A stretch of DNA of 64,000 nt from Ahaetulla prasina (taxonomy: Eukaryota > Chordata > Lepidosauria > Squamata > Colubridae). Where the stretch lies: NCBI RefSeq assembly GCF_028640845.1, contig NC_080540.1:279511524-279575523 (forward strand), read 5' to 3'. The position numbers and the translations under genes are program-made. Below the pieces are notes generated by a model, which saw only the letters and a list, made by a program, of their open reading frames with translations, ran no database searches and was not told the origin of the DNA. Of the stretch, positions 33,018 through 44,151 are shown piece after piece. Each line of letters starts with the position of its first letter. Position 1 is the stretch's first letter.

Positions 33018-34373
33018 TATTCCTCAACTTTTTTTTCAATAGAGTGAAAGTGAAATAGATTTTACCAAGGACAAGTCTACAAAAATTGTGCTTGTGCCAG
33101 CTAACAGTTGCAAAATACTGACGTCAGATAGTGAAGCTGTTCATTGAAGCAGGATAAAACTTAATAGGCAGCTTCAGTTTAGGATGTGTTCAGCTAAAGA
33201 GGATTTTTAATCCTTCATGCTAAACTCTTTAACTATTCATTAGTTCTCTCTAAATTAAATGTGTATTGGAGTGTATATTTCAGGTTTGAAATATCAGTAG
33301 TTGTCACCTGCAGCTTTTAAATTTCAAAATTTATTTTTCATTTTTGTGTTGTTTTCTAAATGGCTTTGGAAATATGTACCCTGAAAAGCTGCTAATTTAA
33401 ACCAAAATGGAGAAAGAGTGAATGGAGGCATATGTACAATGAAGAATAAAAGTAGTTTGTGGAAGGAACCCCTGAGAAAATTGAAACAAACTAATCAGGC
33501 TGAAACCTAATGGAATTAAGAAAAACGAAGAAGCTCGTTTCAGCTTCTTATGAGTAAAGCTTATTTTATGAGGATTGGGAAAGTTTTGTTTACAACACTT
33601 TTCATTGACCAGAAGGCTCTGGTATTGTCGATAAATGATAAATGTTTGTGTCTTGGTCTTGCACTGTAAATAAACAAATAATAAAACAGTAATGTTCATA
33701 TTATTGTCCCAACAAAATACAAAAAGATTAGAACTTATTAGCAGGAATCATAGGTATAAAACAGCACCTGTCACATTGTGGGGTATACTTTAAGTAGTTC
33801 CCTAATTAAGATGGTAGCTGATTTTTTTCCAGAAACTTCACTTAGGTGAAGTTTTCTTTATGCTAGCTGAATAAGTGACAAACTGGTATTCAATTTTTTT
33901 CTAAAAAGTTAAACTCCGTTTGATTAAAAACCTACTTTGAGTTTTGTGGATTATTGCCCTCTGGTGGTATAATTTGGTAATTTATAACTGATGTTAAATT
34001 TGGGGTGGGGGGGCATACCTGGAAAGCAGAGCAAAATGAACATCAGATAAATAAACTCCATAATCTTTTTTCTCAACCAGAATTAAAAACTAAGATTTCC
34101 ATTTTAGTCAGAATTCTATTCAACTAATTCTGTAAGCTTCTGCCTTTTTTGATATATATTACAGAAGCGTCCTTTTATCAGTTACTCTGTGTACTCTACT
34201 CTAAGAATGTCTTAATCAGCAATGTAGCTTTTGTCATCTGAAATATGATGAAAATCCAGAAATTCCAAATTTGTAAAATGACAAATGAAATGGCCTAATG
34301 TGTTGAATCATTGGTTGATTACGTGTAATTAAGTCATTTTCAACTACAAGCAAGTCAATATATTATGCGGTTC
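33018..34373. other. AT-rich DNA; one CTCF-like site
   Basis: No gene or repeat is recognised apart from the CTCF-like motif at 33955-33967. Confidence 0.5.
33955..33967 (-). promoter_or_regulatory. CTCF-type core motif
   Basis: The minus strand reads CCACCAGAGGGCA, an exact fit to the CCASYAGRKGGCR core. Confidence 0.5.
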
Positions 34374-34980
34374 CTATAGAACAGGGGTCTCAAATTCGAT
34401 TTAATTGAGGGCCACATCAGGGTTGTGTTTGATCTCAGGGACAGGGGTGAAATCCAGCAGGTTCTGACAGGTTCTGGAGAACTGGTAGTGGAAATTTTGA
34501 GTAGTTCAGAGAACCGGCAAATACCACCTCTGGCTGGCCCCAGAGTTGGGTGGGAATGGGGATTTTGCAGTATCTTTCCCCTGCCATGTCCACCAAGCCA
34601 CGCTCATGGAATCGGTAGTAAAAAAAATTGAATTTCACCACTGCTCAGGGGGCTGAGGTGAGTGTGGCCAAGGTGGGCATGGCCAGCTTGACGTCACTCG
34701 TGTTGGGCGGGGGGGAGACACCTGTGGTGACTGGAGCGCTCTGCCAGTGAAAATGGACTCCCGAGCTCTCTTTTTGGCTGCGACGGCCTCCTGCAATCCT
34801 CTGCCAGCGAAAACAGAGCTTGGGAGGGCGCATATGGCCCTCCCCATCTCCATTTTCACTGACAGAGGCACTGCGGGCCAGTCCTTTGCTGTTTCCAGGG
34901 TGGGCCTATGGGCCAGATCTAAGCATCCCGCAGGCCGGATTCGGCCCGCAGGCCTTGAGTTTGACACCCCTGTTATAGAA
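34374..34980. mobile_element. Non-autonomous hAT-type element, split by an inner hAT
   Basis: The element proper is 34382-34972. It starts CAGGGGTCTCAAATTCG and ends TTTGACACCCCTG, flanked by CTATAGAA and TTATAGAA (7 of 8). The inner element at 34442-34643 sits in its left arm. Its right part is the start of the tandem duplication at 34672. Confidence 0.9.
34434..34651. mobile_element. hAT-type element nested in the previous one (202 bp)
   Basis: The element proper is 34442-34643, CAGGGGTGAAATCCAGC to TGAATTTCACCACTG, flanked by CTCAGGGA and CTCAGGGG (7 of 8). The interior GAACCGG and CCACCAAGCCACG blocks place it in the family of 37674, 47390, 58434 and 61055. Confidence 0.92.
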
Positions 34981-35880
34981 GGATATAAAATGCACAATCC
35001 TAAACATATTTACATAACACTAAATCCCTATGGATATATTAAGATTGTATACAATTGTGTGATATAATATTATTCTAACTGGTCTTATTTTCATGCTATG
35101 TATCATTACATTAATGGAGACATGTGAATGCTCTCCAGTCTGGTACTTTCCAATGAGACGAGAGTATTAATATCTAAAATTCTCAGCATTGCTAGATTAT
35201 CTAGGAACCTGGCAGTTTGTCGATACACATCCAGAGGATATCAGATTAAGGAATATTGTCATCTCTAAGTATTAGGATTATGGTTCCAGGTTGTAAAAAT
35301 ATTACTGTTCTAAAAGACAAGGTGTAATATTTTCCATCTGAGATAAAACAGTACATAAGAATAAGAAGTTAAACTATGTACTGATTTAAATCTACATCAC
35401 CTTAGTTGCTGCCTTTTATGGATTTTAGCAGAGGTCTTTCAGATCGCCTGCTTCCTTTTTTTAGTTGGGTCCTTCAGAGATTGATCTTGAATTTCTTTTA
35501 ATCCAAAGTACATCTTCTACCATTGTGATAAAATTCCTGTCCTTGTCCTATTTTATATTTTAACTAACCATATTGCATTGAATAGTTGATTCCCCTATCC
35601 CTACCAGACAGCCTTTGTAGCTTCCAATGTTAGTTGAGTCTTCAGGAGCTCCATCATGTTAAACTGCTGATAACAACAGCAACATACAGTCACTTATCTG
35701 AATATCTCGATTACAAGTCACATCTATTTGCACTTATCTTAATTGTGCAGTATTTCCTTGTGTTAAAATGGCCACGTTATAGTGCCATTTGCTTCTATTC
35801 TATAGAGCAGGGGTGTCAAACACATGTCGCCATGTTGTCATCACATGACATATCACAACTTTTTCCCTTTGCTAAAATGG
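34672..35880. repeat. Tandem duplication, copy 1 (1.21 kb)
   Basis: From GGTGGGCATGGCCAGCTTGA to just before the same sequence at 35881. It is nearly identical to copy 2; I count about seven single-base differences plus small length changes in G and T/C runs. It contains the right part of a hAT element, about 0.8 kb of unique DNA without a gene, and the left part of a different hAT insertion. Confidence 0.93.
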
Positions 35881-36190
35881 GGTGGGCATGGCCAGCTTGA
35901 CGTCACTCGTGTTGGGCGGGGGGGGGGACACCTGTGGTGACTGGAGCGCTCTGCCAGTGAAAATGGACTCCCGAGCTCTCTTTTTGGCTGCGACGGCCTC
36001 CTGCAATCCTCTGCCAGCGAAAACAGAGCTTGGGAGGGCGCATATGGCCCTCCCCATCTCCATTTTCACTGACAGAGGCACTGCGGGCCAGTCCTTTGCT
36101 GTTTCCAGGGTGAGCCTATGGGCCAGATCTAAGCATCCCGCAGGCCGGATTCGGCCCGCAGGCCTTGAGTTTGACACCCCTGCTATAGAA
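35800..36190. mobile_element. Chimeric hAT element at the duplication junction
   Basis: The element proper is 35808-36182. Its left part (to about 35896) matches the element at 37018 and its right part matches 34672-34972. Its left flank CTATAGAG equals that of the 37018 element; its right flank CTATAGAA equals that of the 34382 element. It therefore records a crossover between two different insertions. Confidence 0.9.
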
Positions 36191-37092
36191 GGATATAAAA
36201 TGCACAATCCTAAACATATTTACATAACACTAAATCCCTATGGATATATTAAGATTGTATACAATTGTGTGATATAATATTATTCTAACTGGTCTTATTT
36301 TCATGCTATGTATCATTACATTAATGGAGACATGTGAATGCTCTCCAGTCTGGTACTTTCCAATGAGACGGGAGTATTAATATCTAAAATTCTCAGCATT
36401 GCTAGATTATCTAGGAACCTGGCAGTTTGTCGATACACATCCAGAGGATATCAGATTAAGGAATATCGTCATCTCTAAGTATTAGGATTATGGTTCCAGG
36501 TTGTAAAAATATTACTGTTCTAAAAGACAAGGTGTAATATTTTCCATCTGAGATAAAACAGTACATAAGAATAAGAAGTTAAACTATGTACTGATTTAAA
36601 TCTACATCACCTTAGTTGCTGCCTTTTATGGATTTTAGCAGAGGTCTTTCAGATCGCCTGCTTCCTTTTTTTAGTTGGGTCCTTCAGAGATTGATCTTGA
36701 ATTTCTTTTAATCCAAAGTACATCTTCTACCATTGTGATAAAATTCCTGTCCTTGTCCTATTTTATATTTTAACTAACCATATTGCATTGAATAGTTGAT
36801 TCCCCTATCCCTACCAGACAGCCTTTGTAGCTTCCAATGTTAGTTGAGTCTTCAGGAGCTCCATCATGTTAAACTGCTGATAACAACAGCAACATACAGT
36901 CACTTATCTGAATATCTCGATTACAAGTCACATCTATTTGCACTTATCTTAATTGTGCAGTATTTCCTTGCGTTAAAATGGCCACGTTATAGTGCCATTT
37001 GCTTCTATTCTATAGAGCAGGGGTGTCAAACACATGTTGCCATGTTGTCATCACATGACATATCACAACTTTTTTCCCCTTTGCTAAAATGG
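35881..37092. repeat. Tandem duplication, copy 2
   Basis: Second copy of the 34672-35880 unit. The short open frame near the end (starting MSLQELHHVK in both copies) differs by one residue and shows no sign of coding. Confidence 0.93.
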
Positions 37093-37159
37093 GGTGGGCA
37101 TGGCCAGCGAGTGACACATCTGGCCCATGGGCTGTGAGTTTGACATCCCTGCTATAGAG
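37010..37159. mobile_element. hAT-type MITE (134 bp), perfect 8-bp target duplication
   Basis: The element proper is 37018-37151, CAGGGGTGTCAAACACATG to GAGTTTGACATCCCTG, flanked by CTATAGAG. It contains the 16-bp block GGTGGGCATGGCCAGC shared with the 34382 element, where the unequal exchange happened. Confidence 0.92.
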
Positions 37160-37250
37160 TTACTCCCCTTTGAATTACATCTGGAACCGAACCTCTTGAA
37201 GTTTAAAAAGGCTCTTAAAACACTTCTTTTTGCAGGAACTTTATAAAACC
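37160..37250 (+). mobile_element. CR1/L3-type LINE, C-terminal remnant
   Basis: The frame NLLKFKKALKTLLFAGTL matches the typical LINE end ...LFKRALKTHLF. Only this block is left. Confidence 0.5.
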
Positions 37251-37477
37251 AGAGGAAACTTCTTTCTCATTGTTTGCTAAAGTTTTATATTATATTAAGA
37301 AATGTTTTTATTGGCGATTACCTTGCATTTGGAAAGTTTTACTATAGACTGCTCTGTTAATTTGTTGCTTATATTGTACATTATTTCTGTACAATTAATT
37401 ATAAATGTAAATGTTACATAAAATTACTGTATTGTACTGCAAAAGATGATTACATAACCCTTTGATCCTCTGATACA

Positions 37478-37629
37478 TATGAACCAGTTGCCAAGCATCC
37501 AAATTTTGATCATATAACCATGGGGATGCTGCAACGGTCATAAGTGTGAAAAGCGGTCATAAGTCACTTTTTTAGCGCTGTAACTTCGAATGGCCACTTC
37601 ATGAACTGATGTAAGTCGAGGACTACCTG
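37478..37629 (-). mobile_element. MITE with AGGTAGTCCTC ends, half copy
   Basis: It ends TGTAAGTCGAGGACTACCTG, the cleanest terminus of the family seen at 15785. The other half is absent. Confidence 0.75.
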
Positions 37630-37665
37630 TATATATAGTTTTTTCTGATGACTTCTTATTGGAGA

Positions 37666-37948
37666 CCTGAATCCAATGGTGGGTTTCAAATTTTTCTACT
37701 ACCAGTTCTGTGGGCGTGGCTTGGTGGGCATGGTGTGGCTTGGTGGGTGTGGTTTAGTAGACATGGCAGGGGAAGGATACTGCAAATCCCCATTTCCTCC
37801 CAATCAGCTGGGACCTGGGAGGCAGAGAATAGATGGGGGCGGGGCCAGTCAGAATTTTTTACTATCGATTCTCTGAACTACTCAAAATGTCCACTACCGG
37901 TTCTCTAGAACTGGTCAGAACCTGCTGAAACCTAACTCTACCTGAATC
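37666..37948. mobile_element. Non-autonomous hAT-type element (267 bp), perfect 8-bp target duplication
   Basis: The element proper is 37674-37940, CAATGGTGGGTTTC to GAAACCTAACTCTA, flanked by CCTGAATC. Confidence 0.92.
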
Positions 37949-38706
37949 CCATGACAATGGCCCGGTAGTATTCCAGACTGATTGACCACAAGAAGACAAG
38001 GATCTGGATAGTCAAGAATGTATTATATCACCCTCCTCTGTGTAAAAGATTGCTGATCTGAGGTCACTTCCTTATTTCTTTGCACACACCACATATCTGA
38101 GTTTCTGTCTCACAGTTTCTGCAAGGCTTTGCCCATTTCCAGGACATACTTCCTGTAAATAAATCTCCTTTCTACTATAGTTACATAGTTAAACCTGCTT
38201 TACTAGTAATTGCTAAGGGCAGATTCTATTCTCAGGAACACTCATTCGCACACACGGTATGCTTCAACTTCCAACATTTCTAATGTTCTCATTTCCAACG
38301 AAAGCATTGCAGAGACAGCCAACTTCATCCTATGGGAAAAGTTGAAAACCTTCTTTTTGTCTTTTTAATGCACCTTGGCATAGATGAAGCATATATATAT
38401 ATTTGAATTATTATTTGCACTCTGGGCCATGGCCTTAGGCCAGCCCTGACATGGCTACTCTATATCTTTCTACTTAGGAAGGAAATTGACAAGACAGAAA
38501 TACCTTATGTGACAATATTCAGCACCTCTAAGCAAAGAAGAGCAAAAACAGCTGAGATAAACAGACATGACCATTCCTTTATAGCCCGCGAAGCAGAGAT
38601 GTTGATTCTTTAGTCCTACGAATATTCTTTCTATGATGGTTAAATTGGATATGCTATTTCCACCACACTGTACAAAAGCTGTTATTTTTAACTAAGAATT
38701 AAAATC
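37949..38706. other. Nothing recognised
   Basis: No gene or repeat is supported. Confidence 0.5.
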
Positions 38707-39548
38707 ATCTAATCCAGGAGTCCCCAATCCCTGGGTCGCGAGCCACTGCCGGGTCTGGACCATACAGTAGTGGCCAAAATTGTGGAAACCTTTTGGGAAA
38801 AGTGTAATTTTGAGGTTTGATGGCTAATAGCATCACTTTTTTTTTTGGAGTTTCAAGATAATCCTATTCCACTGCTGGAATGGCCTGGGAATAGCCCAGA
38901 CCTTAACCCAATTGAAAATCTATGGAGTCAACTAAAAAACTTGTTAGTCAGAAGCGACCCAGCAATAAAACCCAGTTAATAGAAGCAATCATTCAATCTT
39001 GGTTTCACATTATAACAGCTGCAGAACTAAAAGACTTGGTTCACTCCATGGGAAGATGTTGTAAGGCCGTAATTCATGCTCAAGGTTATCCAAGTAAGTA
39101 TTAACTGACATGGTGATAATTTTGGTATATCTCGTTTTTTTCTACGTGTTCCACTTTTCTTCTTTATACTGTAACTGCTATTTTAATAGCAAATCCTTTA
39201 TAAAAGTTATTGCATTGCATTCCTGATTAAATTATCTTTCCATTGATATATAATTTTATGGTACTACTTTACAAAAAGTGGTTTTATTAGCCAGTTTTAG
39301 AAAATACCCTTTCCCCCTAAAGGTTTCCACAATTTTGGCCACTATTGTATGCATGCACGTCGCATCTCTATTTGCAGGAGCAGCAGGTGAGTGTACTCCC
39401 TTTGTGCGAGCAGCGGGCGTACGTGCCCACCGTTCATGCAAAAGGAGCTGCATGCACGTGTGCCCGCCCTTCACGCAAAACCATCCCCTCTTCCTCCCCC
39501 CCATACCAGTCTGCAAAGCCAGAAAGGTTGAGGAACTCTGATCTAATC
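38707..39548. mobile_element. hAT-type element carrying a nested Tc1-like insertion
   Basis: The element proper is 38715-39540, CAGGAGTCCCCAATCCCTGG to GTTGAGGAACTCTG, flanked by ATCTAATC on both sides. Without the insert at 38765-39347 it is about 240 bp. It has no coding capacity. Confidence 0.92.
38765..39347 (+). mobile_element. Tc1/mariner-like element, internally deleted (583 bp)
   Basis: The ends CAGTAGTGGCCAAAATTGTG and CACAATTTTGGCCACTATTG are inverted repeats flanked by TA, the Tc1/mariner target. The interior retains only the last third of a transposase: LEWPGNSPDLNPIENLWSQL, carrying the second catalytic D of the DDE triad within NSPDLNPIENLW, then, after a frameshift, QLIEAIIQSW and a C-terminus HAQGYPSKY before a stop. 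The first catalytic D and the HTH region are deleted. The element is immobile alone. Confidence 0.92.
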
Positions 39549-40464
39549 ATTTCTTGAAATGGTAATTAAAATATAAAAGCATCAGTGCGGTATAGCTGTG
39601 AAATATTTGAATGTGACAAAGAAAACCTAGGCTTACACTTCTATTCAACCACAACATTCATTGGAATAATTATTATTTCTAAACCTAATCAATTTAAGCC
39701 AGTTATTATAAAATTAAACACTGAGGGATGGGGGTGGAGAAGAACCACACGCACTGCCTGGAAGATATGTGGGATATCACTTTTCTCAGTTTAATTAATG
39801 GAAGCAGTTCTTCTTCTTGTTACCATATAAATGTAACCATGTTCACAAGTTTTACCATTTTTATTCAAATTTTAGTTTTAATGAAGGGCCCATTGTGGCC
39901 TGTTGTCTCGATTATTTTTTGTTAATTAGTCCATTTCAATATTCTCTCTCATTATGGGTTGATACTCAGTGAAACACAGTTGAACTGGCATTTGATAAGT
40001 TTTTCATGCTTGGCATCCAGGAGATTGAGAAATATCGTAGAGATTAAGGACAGAGCAAGGTGTGTGGGAGGCGTAAGGAAGAGGAGGTGGAGAGGAAGAC
40101 AGATGCTTCAAGGAGGTGTGTTTCCTGAACAATATTTACTGAAAGTAAATTAAGCTTCTGGGAATCATTAGTTCAAACTGAAGATTAACTCCTTCTTCTC
40201 TTTTCAGTAAAAATGCATGAAGATAGATCTTCTGAGTTGAACACAAATGTGAGTGTTACATTTTGAGTGGGCACAATTAATTATAATTCATACTCCCAAC
40301 CTTTAAAGTCACCTCCATTATTTGTTACTCATTTGCCCCTAGAAACTTTAAACAACCAAGACGATATTATATATTCATGTTTTATTCACTGCTTAGTGTT
40401 TACCCATATAGTAATCAAGGTGCTTCTGGCTTGAAAGGATTAGCCAGTGTCATCACCATAGTCT
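39549..40464. other. Nothing recognised
   Basis: No gene or repeat is supported. Confidence 0.5.
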
Positions 40465-40686
40465 GGGGGGAATGGTGCAGTGGCCTAGAGGTGGAGCTCT
40501 CGCCTCACAGTCAGGAGGCTGTGAATTCGATCCTAGGTAGAGGCAGATATTTCTCTCTCTGGGCACAAAGAGAATATACCTGCTGCGAACTCCACATTGG
40601 CGACAGGAAGGGCATCCGGCCAGTAAACACTAAGCTCCATTCAATTGCCCGGACTCCACCCAGATGCAAAGGATTATGGGGTCATT

Positions 40687-40688
<2 letters not shown>
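40465..40688 (+). mobile_element. tRNA-derived SINE with RTE-like tail
   Basis: The head GTGCAGTGGCCTAGAGGTGG and box B GAATTCGATCC are followed by GGAAGGGCATCCGGCC, the typical RTE/Bov-B 3' phrase, and end in a CA tract. Confidence 0.7.

Positions 40689-40722
<34 letters not shown>
40689..40722. repeat. (CA)n microsatellite, SINE tail
   Basis: About 16 CA units. Confidence 0.95.
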
Positions 40723-40726
<4 letters not shown>

Positions 40727-40855
40727 AAATCACCGTTGTCTGGGGGATACCCAGCTGAGGGCTCCTTTCATGGCCCTGGCAGGAGCTGGAACAACCCTGC
40801 CCCACAGCAGCACTTGGATCTCGAACGCAGGCTTGCTAACCTCCCTCCCAGCATC

Positions 40856-41442
40856 CTAACTGTTATGTCCTCCTCGCCTCCGTCCGAATGATGGCTTAAT
40901 TAGCTGGCTCTTATCAGCTCTGGCAGCAAAAGAGCCAGCGTATGCCAAGAGCCCTCGTTGGCTGCCAAAACACTGGTGAGTCACAACCTTCAGTTCTAGT
41001 CAATCCGTGGATTTGCCTGATACAAAGAGACACACCAGCTCTTGCTGCCTTTTATATCCTGTGGGGTGTGGCTTCATGACTCAGCACTTCCTAGGCCTGC
41101 CCCTCCCCTGATTCTGTTGTTCTCTTCTCTCCTGCCTACGAAACATGGGATTGAGCCAAGCCTGATTGCTGTCAGCTGGGTCTGCAGGCATGGCCCGGGG
41201 CGGGGGGAAGAGTCAGGAGAAGGAGGCCTTGTTATCTCTTTCGCTTGGCCTGCTTCTGGCTCCTGGAACTGATCCAGGGAGGCCGGTGCTTCCGAGGTAA
41301 GTTCTGATGGCCCTTCCCCTTCATTGTCCAAGTCACTTTCTGGCAGCAGGTCCGGCTCCAAGTCACTTTCTGGCAGCAGGCCCGGCTCCAAGGCACTTTC
41401 GGGCATGGGGCCAGGTTCGGGAGCGGGAGCCACAACACTAAC
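40856..41442 (-). mobile_element. Solo LTR (577 bp), 5-bp target duplication
   Basis: The LTR is 40861-41437, TGTTATGTCC to CCACAACA, flanked by CTAAC. Read on the minus strand, a TATA-type box GGATATAAAAGG lies at 41048-41060. Its upstream part has a 30-bp unit repeated three times (41330-41410), encoding PESDLEP-type repeats in an open frame. It is a related but distinct subfamily to 57364-57898. No internal retroelement genes are present. An LTR retrotransposon (Gypsy or ERV-like) is meant; the type cannot be decided. Confidence 0.8.
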
Positions 41443-41952
41443 CATGCGAACCACGGTGCTCCTTTCATCATTCCATTTATTTTCATGCATGTTTTATTTC
41501 CATCATACAAGATAAAGCTGATAAATATTTTCTAATTGCAACCAGGAATCCACCTTCAACTGCATATTGTGCAAAACTTTCCAAAATTCAAGCTTATTCA
41601 CTTAATCTTAAAATAAATCAAGTAATTTAAAATAAACTTCTATACATTTCTAAGAGCAAATATCTACTCTGTACATCCTCTGCCTTAAAACTGCTCGATG
41701 TTCTTTATTGTCCCTTCTTGACCCAGGCGCACCCAATTAATTAATTCCTCCATAGTTTTTGCATTCATTATTGCTACTTTTCCCTTTGCACATCACTCTA
41801 CCAAATTGTCTGGCATAGCTGTAATTTTCACACATGTTAAACGTATCACAGAGCCACACTACAGTGCACATCATGTTTCAATTCCAACATTTCTCAGGTT
41901 ACACTATTTACATCTAGAGTCATAACATTTTTTTCAGTGGTTTTTTTTCCTA
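41443..41952. other. Nothing recognised
   Basis: No gene or repeat is supported. Confidence 0.5.
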
Positions 41953-42800
41953 ATTTATTTATTTTATTTATTTATTTTCGTCAAGCATGTATTTTATGAC
42001 AGACACAAGTGTAAACATAATTATAAACATATGTAAAGGGTATGAATAAAAGAAAACATTAGGACAGGGACGGTAGGCACGCTGATGCGTTTATGCACAC
42101 CCCTTACAGACCTCTTAGGAATGGGGTGAGGTCTACAGTAGACAATATAAGGAAAAGTTTTGGGGATTTGGGGAAGAAACCACAGAGTCAGGTAGTGCAT
42201 TCCAGGCGTTGACAACTCTGTTACTGAAGTCGTATTTTCTGCAGTCTAATTTGGATCGGTTTACCATGAGTTTGTATCTATTGTGTGCTCTTGTATTGTT
42301 TTGGTTGAAGCTGAAGTATTTGTTGGCTGTTAGGACATTGTAGCAGATGATTTTATGTACTATGCTTAGGTCAGACCGAAGACAACGAAGTTCTAAGTTG
42401 TCTAAGCCCAAAGTTTCGAGTCTGGTGGCATAAGGTATTTTGTTGCGTGCAGAGGAGTGGAGGACTCTTCTTGAGAAATATCTCTGGACTTGTTCAATTG
42501 TATTAATGTCCGATATGCAGTGTGGATTCCAAATAGATGAACTGTATTCAAGAATTGGTCTGGCAAAAGTTTTGTATGCCCTAGTTTGCAGTTCAATATT
42601 ACCGGAGAAGAAACTACACAAGATTAGGTTAACAACTCTTAATGCTTTTTTAGCAATGCTGTTACAGTGAGCTCTGGCACTTAGATCATTTGAGATGAGT
42701 ACTCCAAGGTCTTTGACAGAGTGAGGGTCATCTCACAGTGTTAATACTTATAGGACTGTCAAACATTATATAGCGTGGGGGCTGGGTATTTTTAGTAGCT
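41953..42800 (-). mobile_element. CR1-superfamily LINE 3' end (RT C-terminus)
   Basis: The minus frame runs from 42621 to 42133 without a stop: YKTFARPILEYSSSIWNPH, INTIEQVQRYFSRRVLHS, LGLDNLELRCLRSDLS, then DFSNRVVNAWNALPDSVV. This is the thumb and C-terminal region of CR1/L2/Jockey-type RTs. The 3' UTR ends in (AAAT)n at 41953. Beyond 42621 the frame is broken. Three other 3' ends of the same family lie in this window. Confidence 0.85.
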
Positions 42801-43772
42801 TTTTGTGATTCCAAATATATAAGTACATATTTTTTAAAAAGGAAATCACACACACAAACCAATGAATTTATTTTCAGTTTTTAAGCTATTTTAAATATGC
42901 ATACGTTGCAGTTTTTAGTTAACTAAGAACAGAACTATGAGACGGAAGATGTTTTGCACCATGTGGCAACTTTATTTAAGAAGCAAAGAGAGTTTTATCC
43001 TCAAATTTTATTTGGCATTCAGTTTAGTTATTATACTTTTTTTGGGAGAGGAAATGAAGATGAGAAACCAGTTCATCACTTTTGGCAACACATTGCATCA
43101 AAAGGCACTGCTAAATTGCTTTTTCAGACAAAATATCAGTATCAATTTTTACAATTCACCCAACAATAATCAAGAAGAATTCATTTAAAAATTTAAGACA
43201 GAATCAGAAGAAAATTGAGAATCTGCTTCTGATGCATATAACTGTTTTTCATTTTCAGTATCAGCAGTAAATGGGCTTTTAACTCACATTTTTTTTGGTG
43301 TTTAACTAGATGGAAATATTCATTTAAGCTTCATTTAGCTCAGTCAATTTTTTTTAAATTGCTGCAGAAATGACTTCTGGGATAATATTTTTATCATATT
43401 TCTCCTGTAATTCAGTTAAATGCAAACATTTTTTAGAATTTTTAAAAAATCCACACTGTCTATAAATGAAGATTTTCAGTTGTTGCTTCAAATGTTTCAA
43501 GAACTTTGAAAATGTTAATTTTGGTGCCTTGTAAATTCAGTTTCAATTGATTTAAAGAATAAACTCTGGCATGTATATCATTGTTGTTAATCACTCAAAT
43601 CCATGAAACTTGTTTTTAAATTAAATTTAATGTACAATGCTTTTTTCTTAGTGTAACACTTTCCTCCCTGTTTAATTTTTCAGGTGTAAATTGGAGCTCT
43701 GCTGCTATTAGTCTTCTGTGTTATCTCAAAGCATAGAAGAATTAATAATGAAAAAAATGTGTTATATGATCA
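42801..43772. other. AT-rich DNA, nothing recognised
   Basis: No gene or repeat is supported. Confidence 0.5.
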
Positions 43773-44151
43773 TAGAATTGATACAGAGGGATGCAGTGGC
43801 TCAGTGGCTAAGACGCTGAGCTTGTCGATCAAAAGGTCGGCAGTTCAGTGGTTCGAATCCCTAGTGCCGTGTAACGGGGTGAGCTCCCGTTACTTGTCCC
43901 AGCTTTTGCCAACCTAGCAGTTCGAAAGCACGTAAAAAAGTAGAAAAATAGGGACCACCTTTGGTGGGAAGGTAACAGCATTCTGTGCGCCTTTGGTGTT
44001 TAGTCATGCTGGCCACATGAGCATGGAGTCGTCTTTGGACAGCACTGGCTCTTCGGCTTTGAAACGGAGATGAGCACTGCCCCCTAGAGTCGGGAATGAC
44101 TAGCACATATGTGCGAGGGGAACCTTTACCTTTACCTTTAGAATTGATACA
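43773..44151 (+). mobile_element. Sauria-type SINE, 12-13-bp target duplication
   Basis: The SINE is about 43786-44139, flanked by TAGAATTGATACA. It has GTGGCTCAGTGGCTAAGACG (box A), GGTTCGAATCC (box B), and a tail of three CCTTTA units. It is one of the cleanest copies. Confidence 0.93.

Noticed and set aside
35634..37137. Paired frames MSLQELHHVK... as a duplicated gene
   Set aside because: They are identical only because the DNA is duplicated; the frame runs into a hAT element and has no coding signature.
41074..41490. 138-codon acidic frame as a gene
   Set aside because: It lies almost wholly within a solo LTR and its repeats follow the 30-bp DNA repeat; no domain is recognised.
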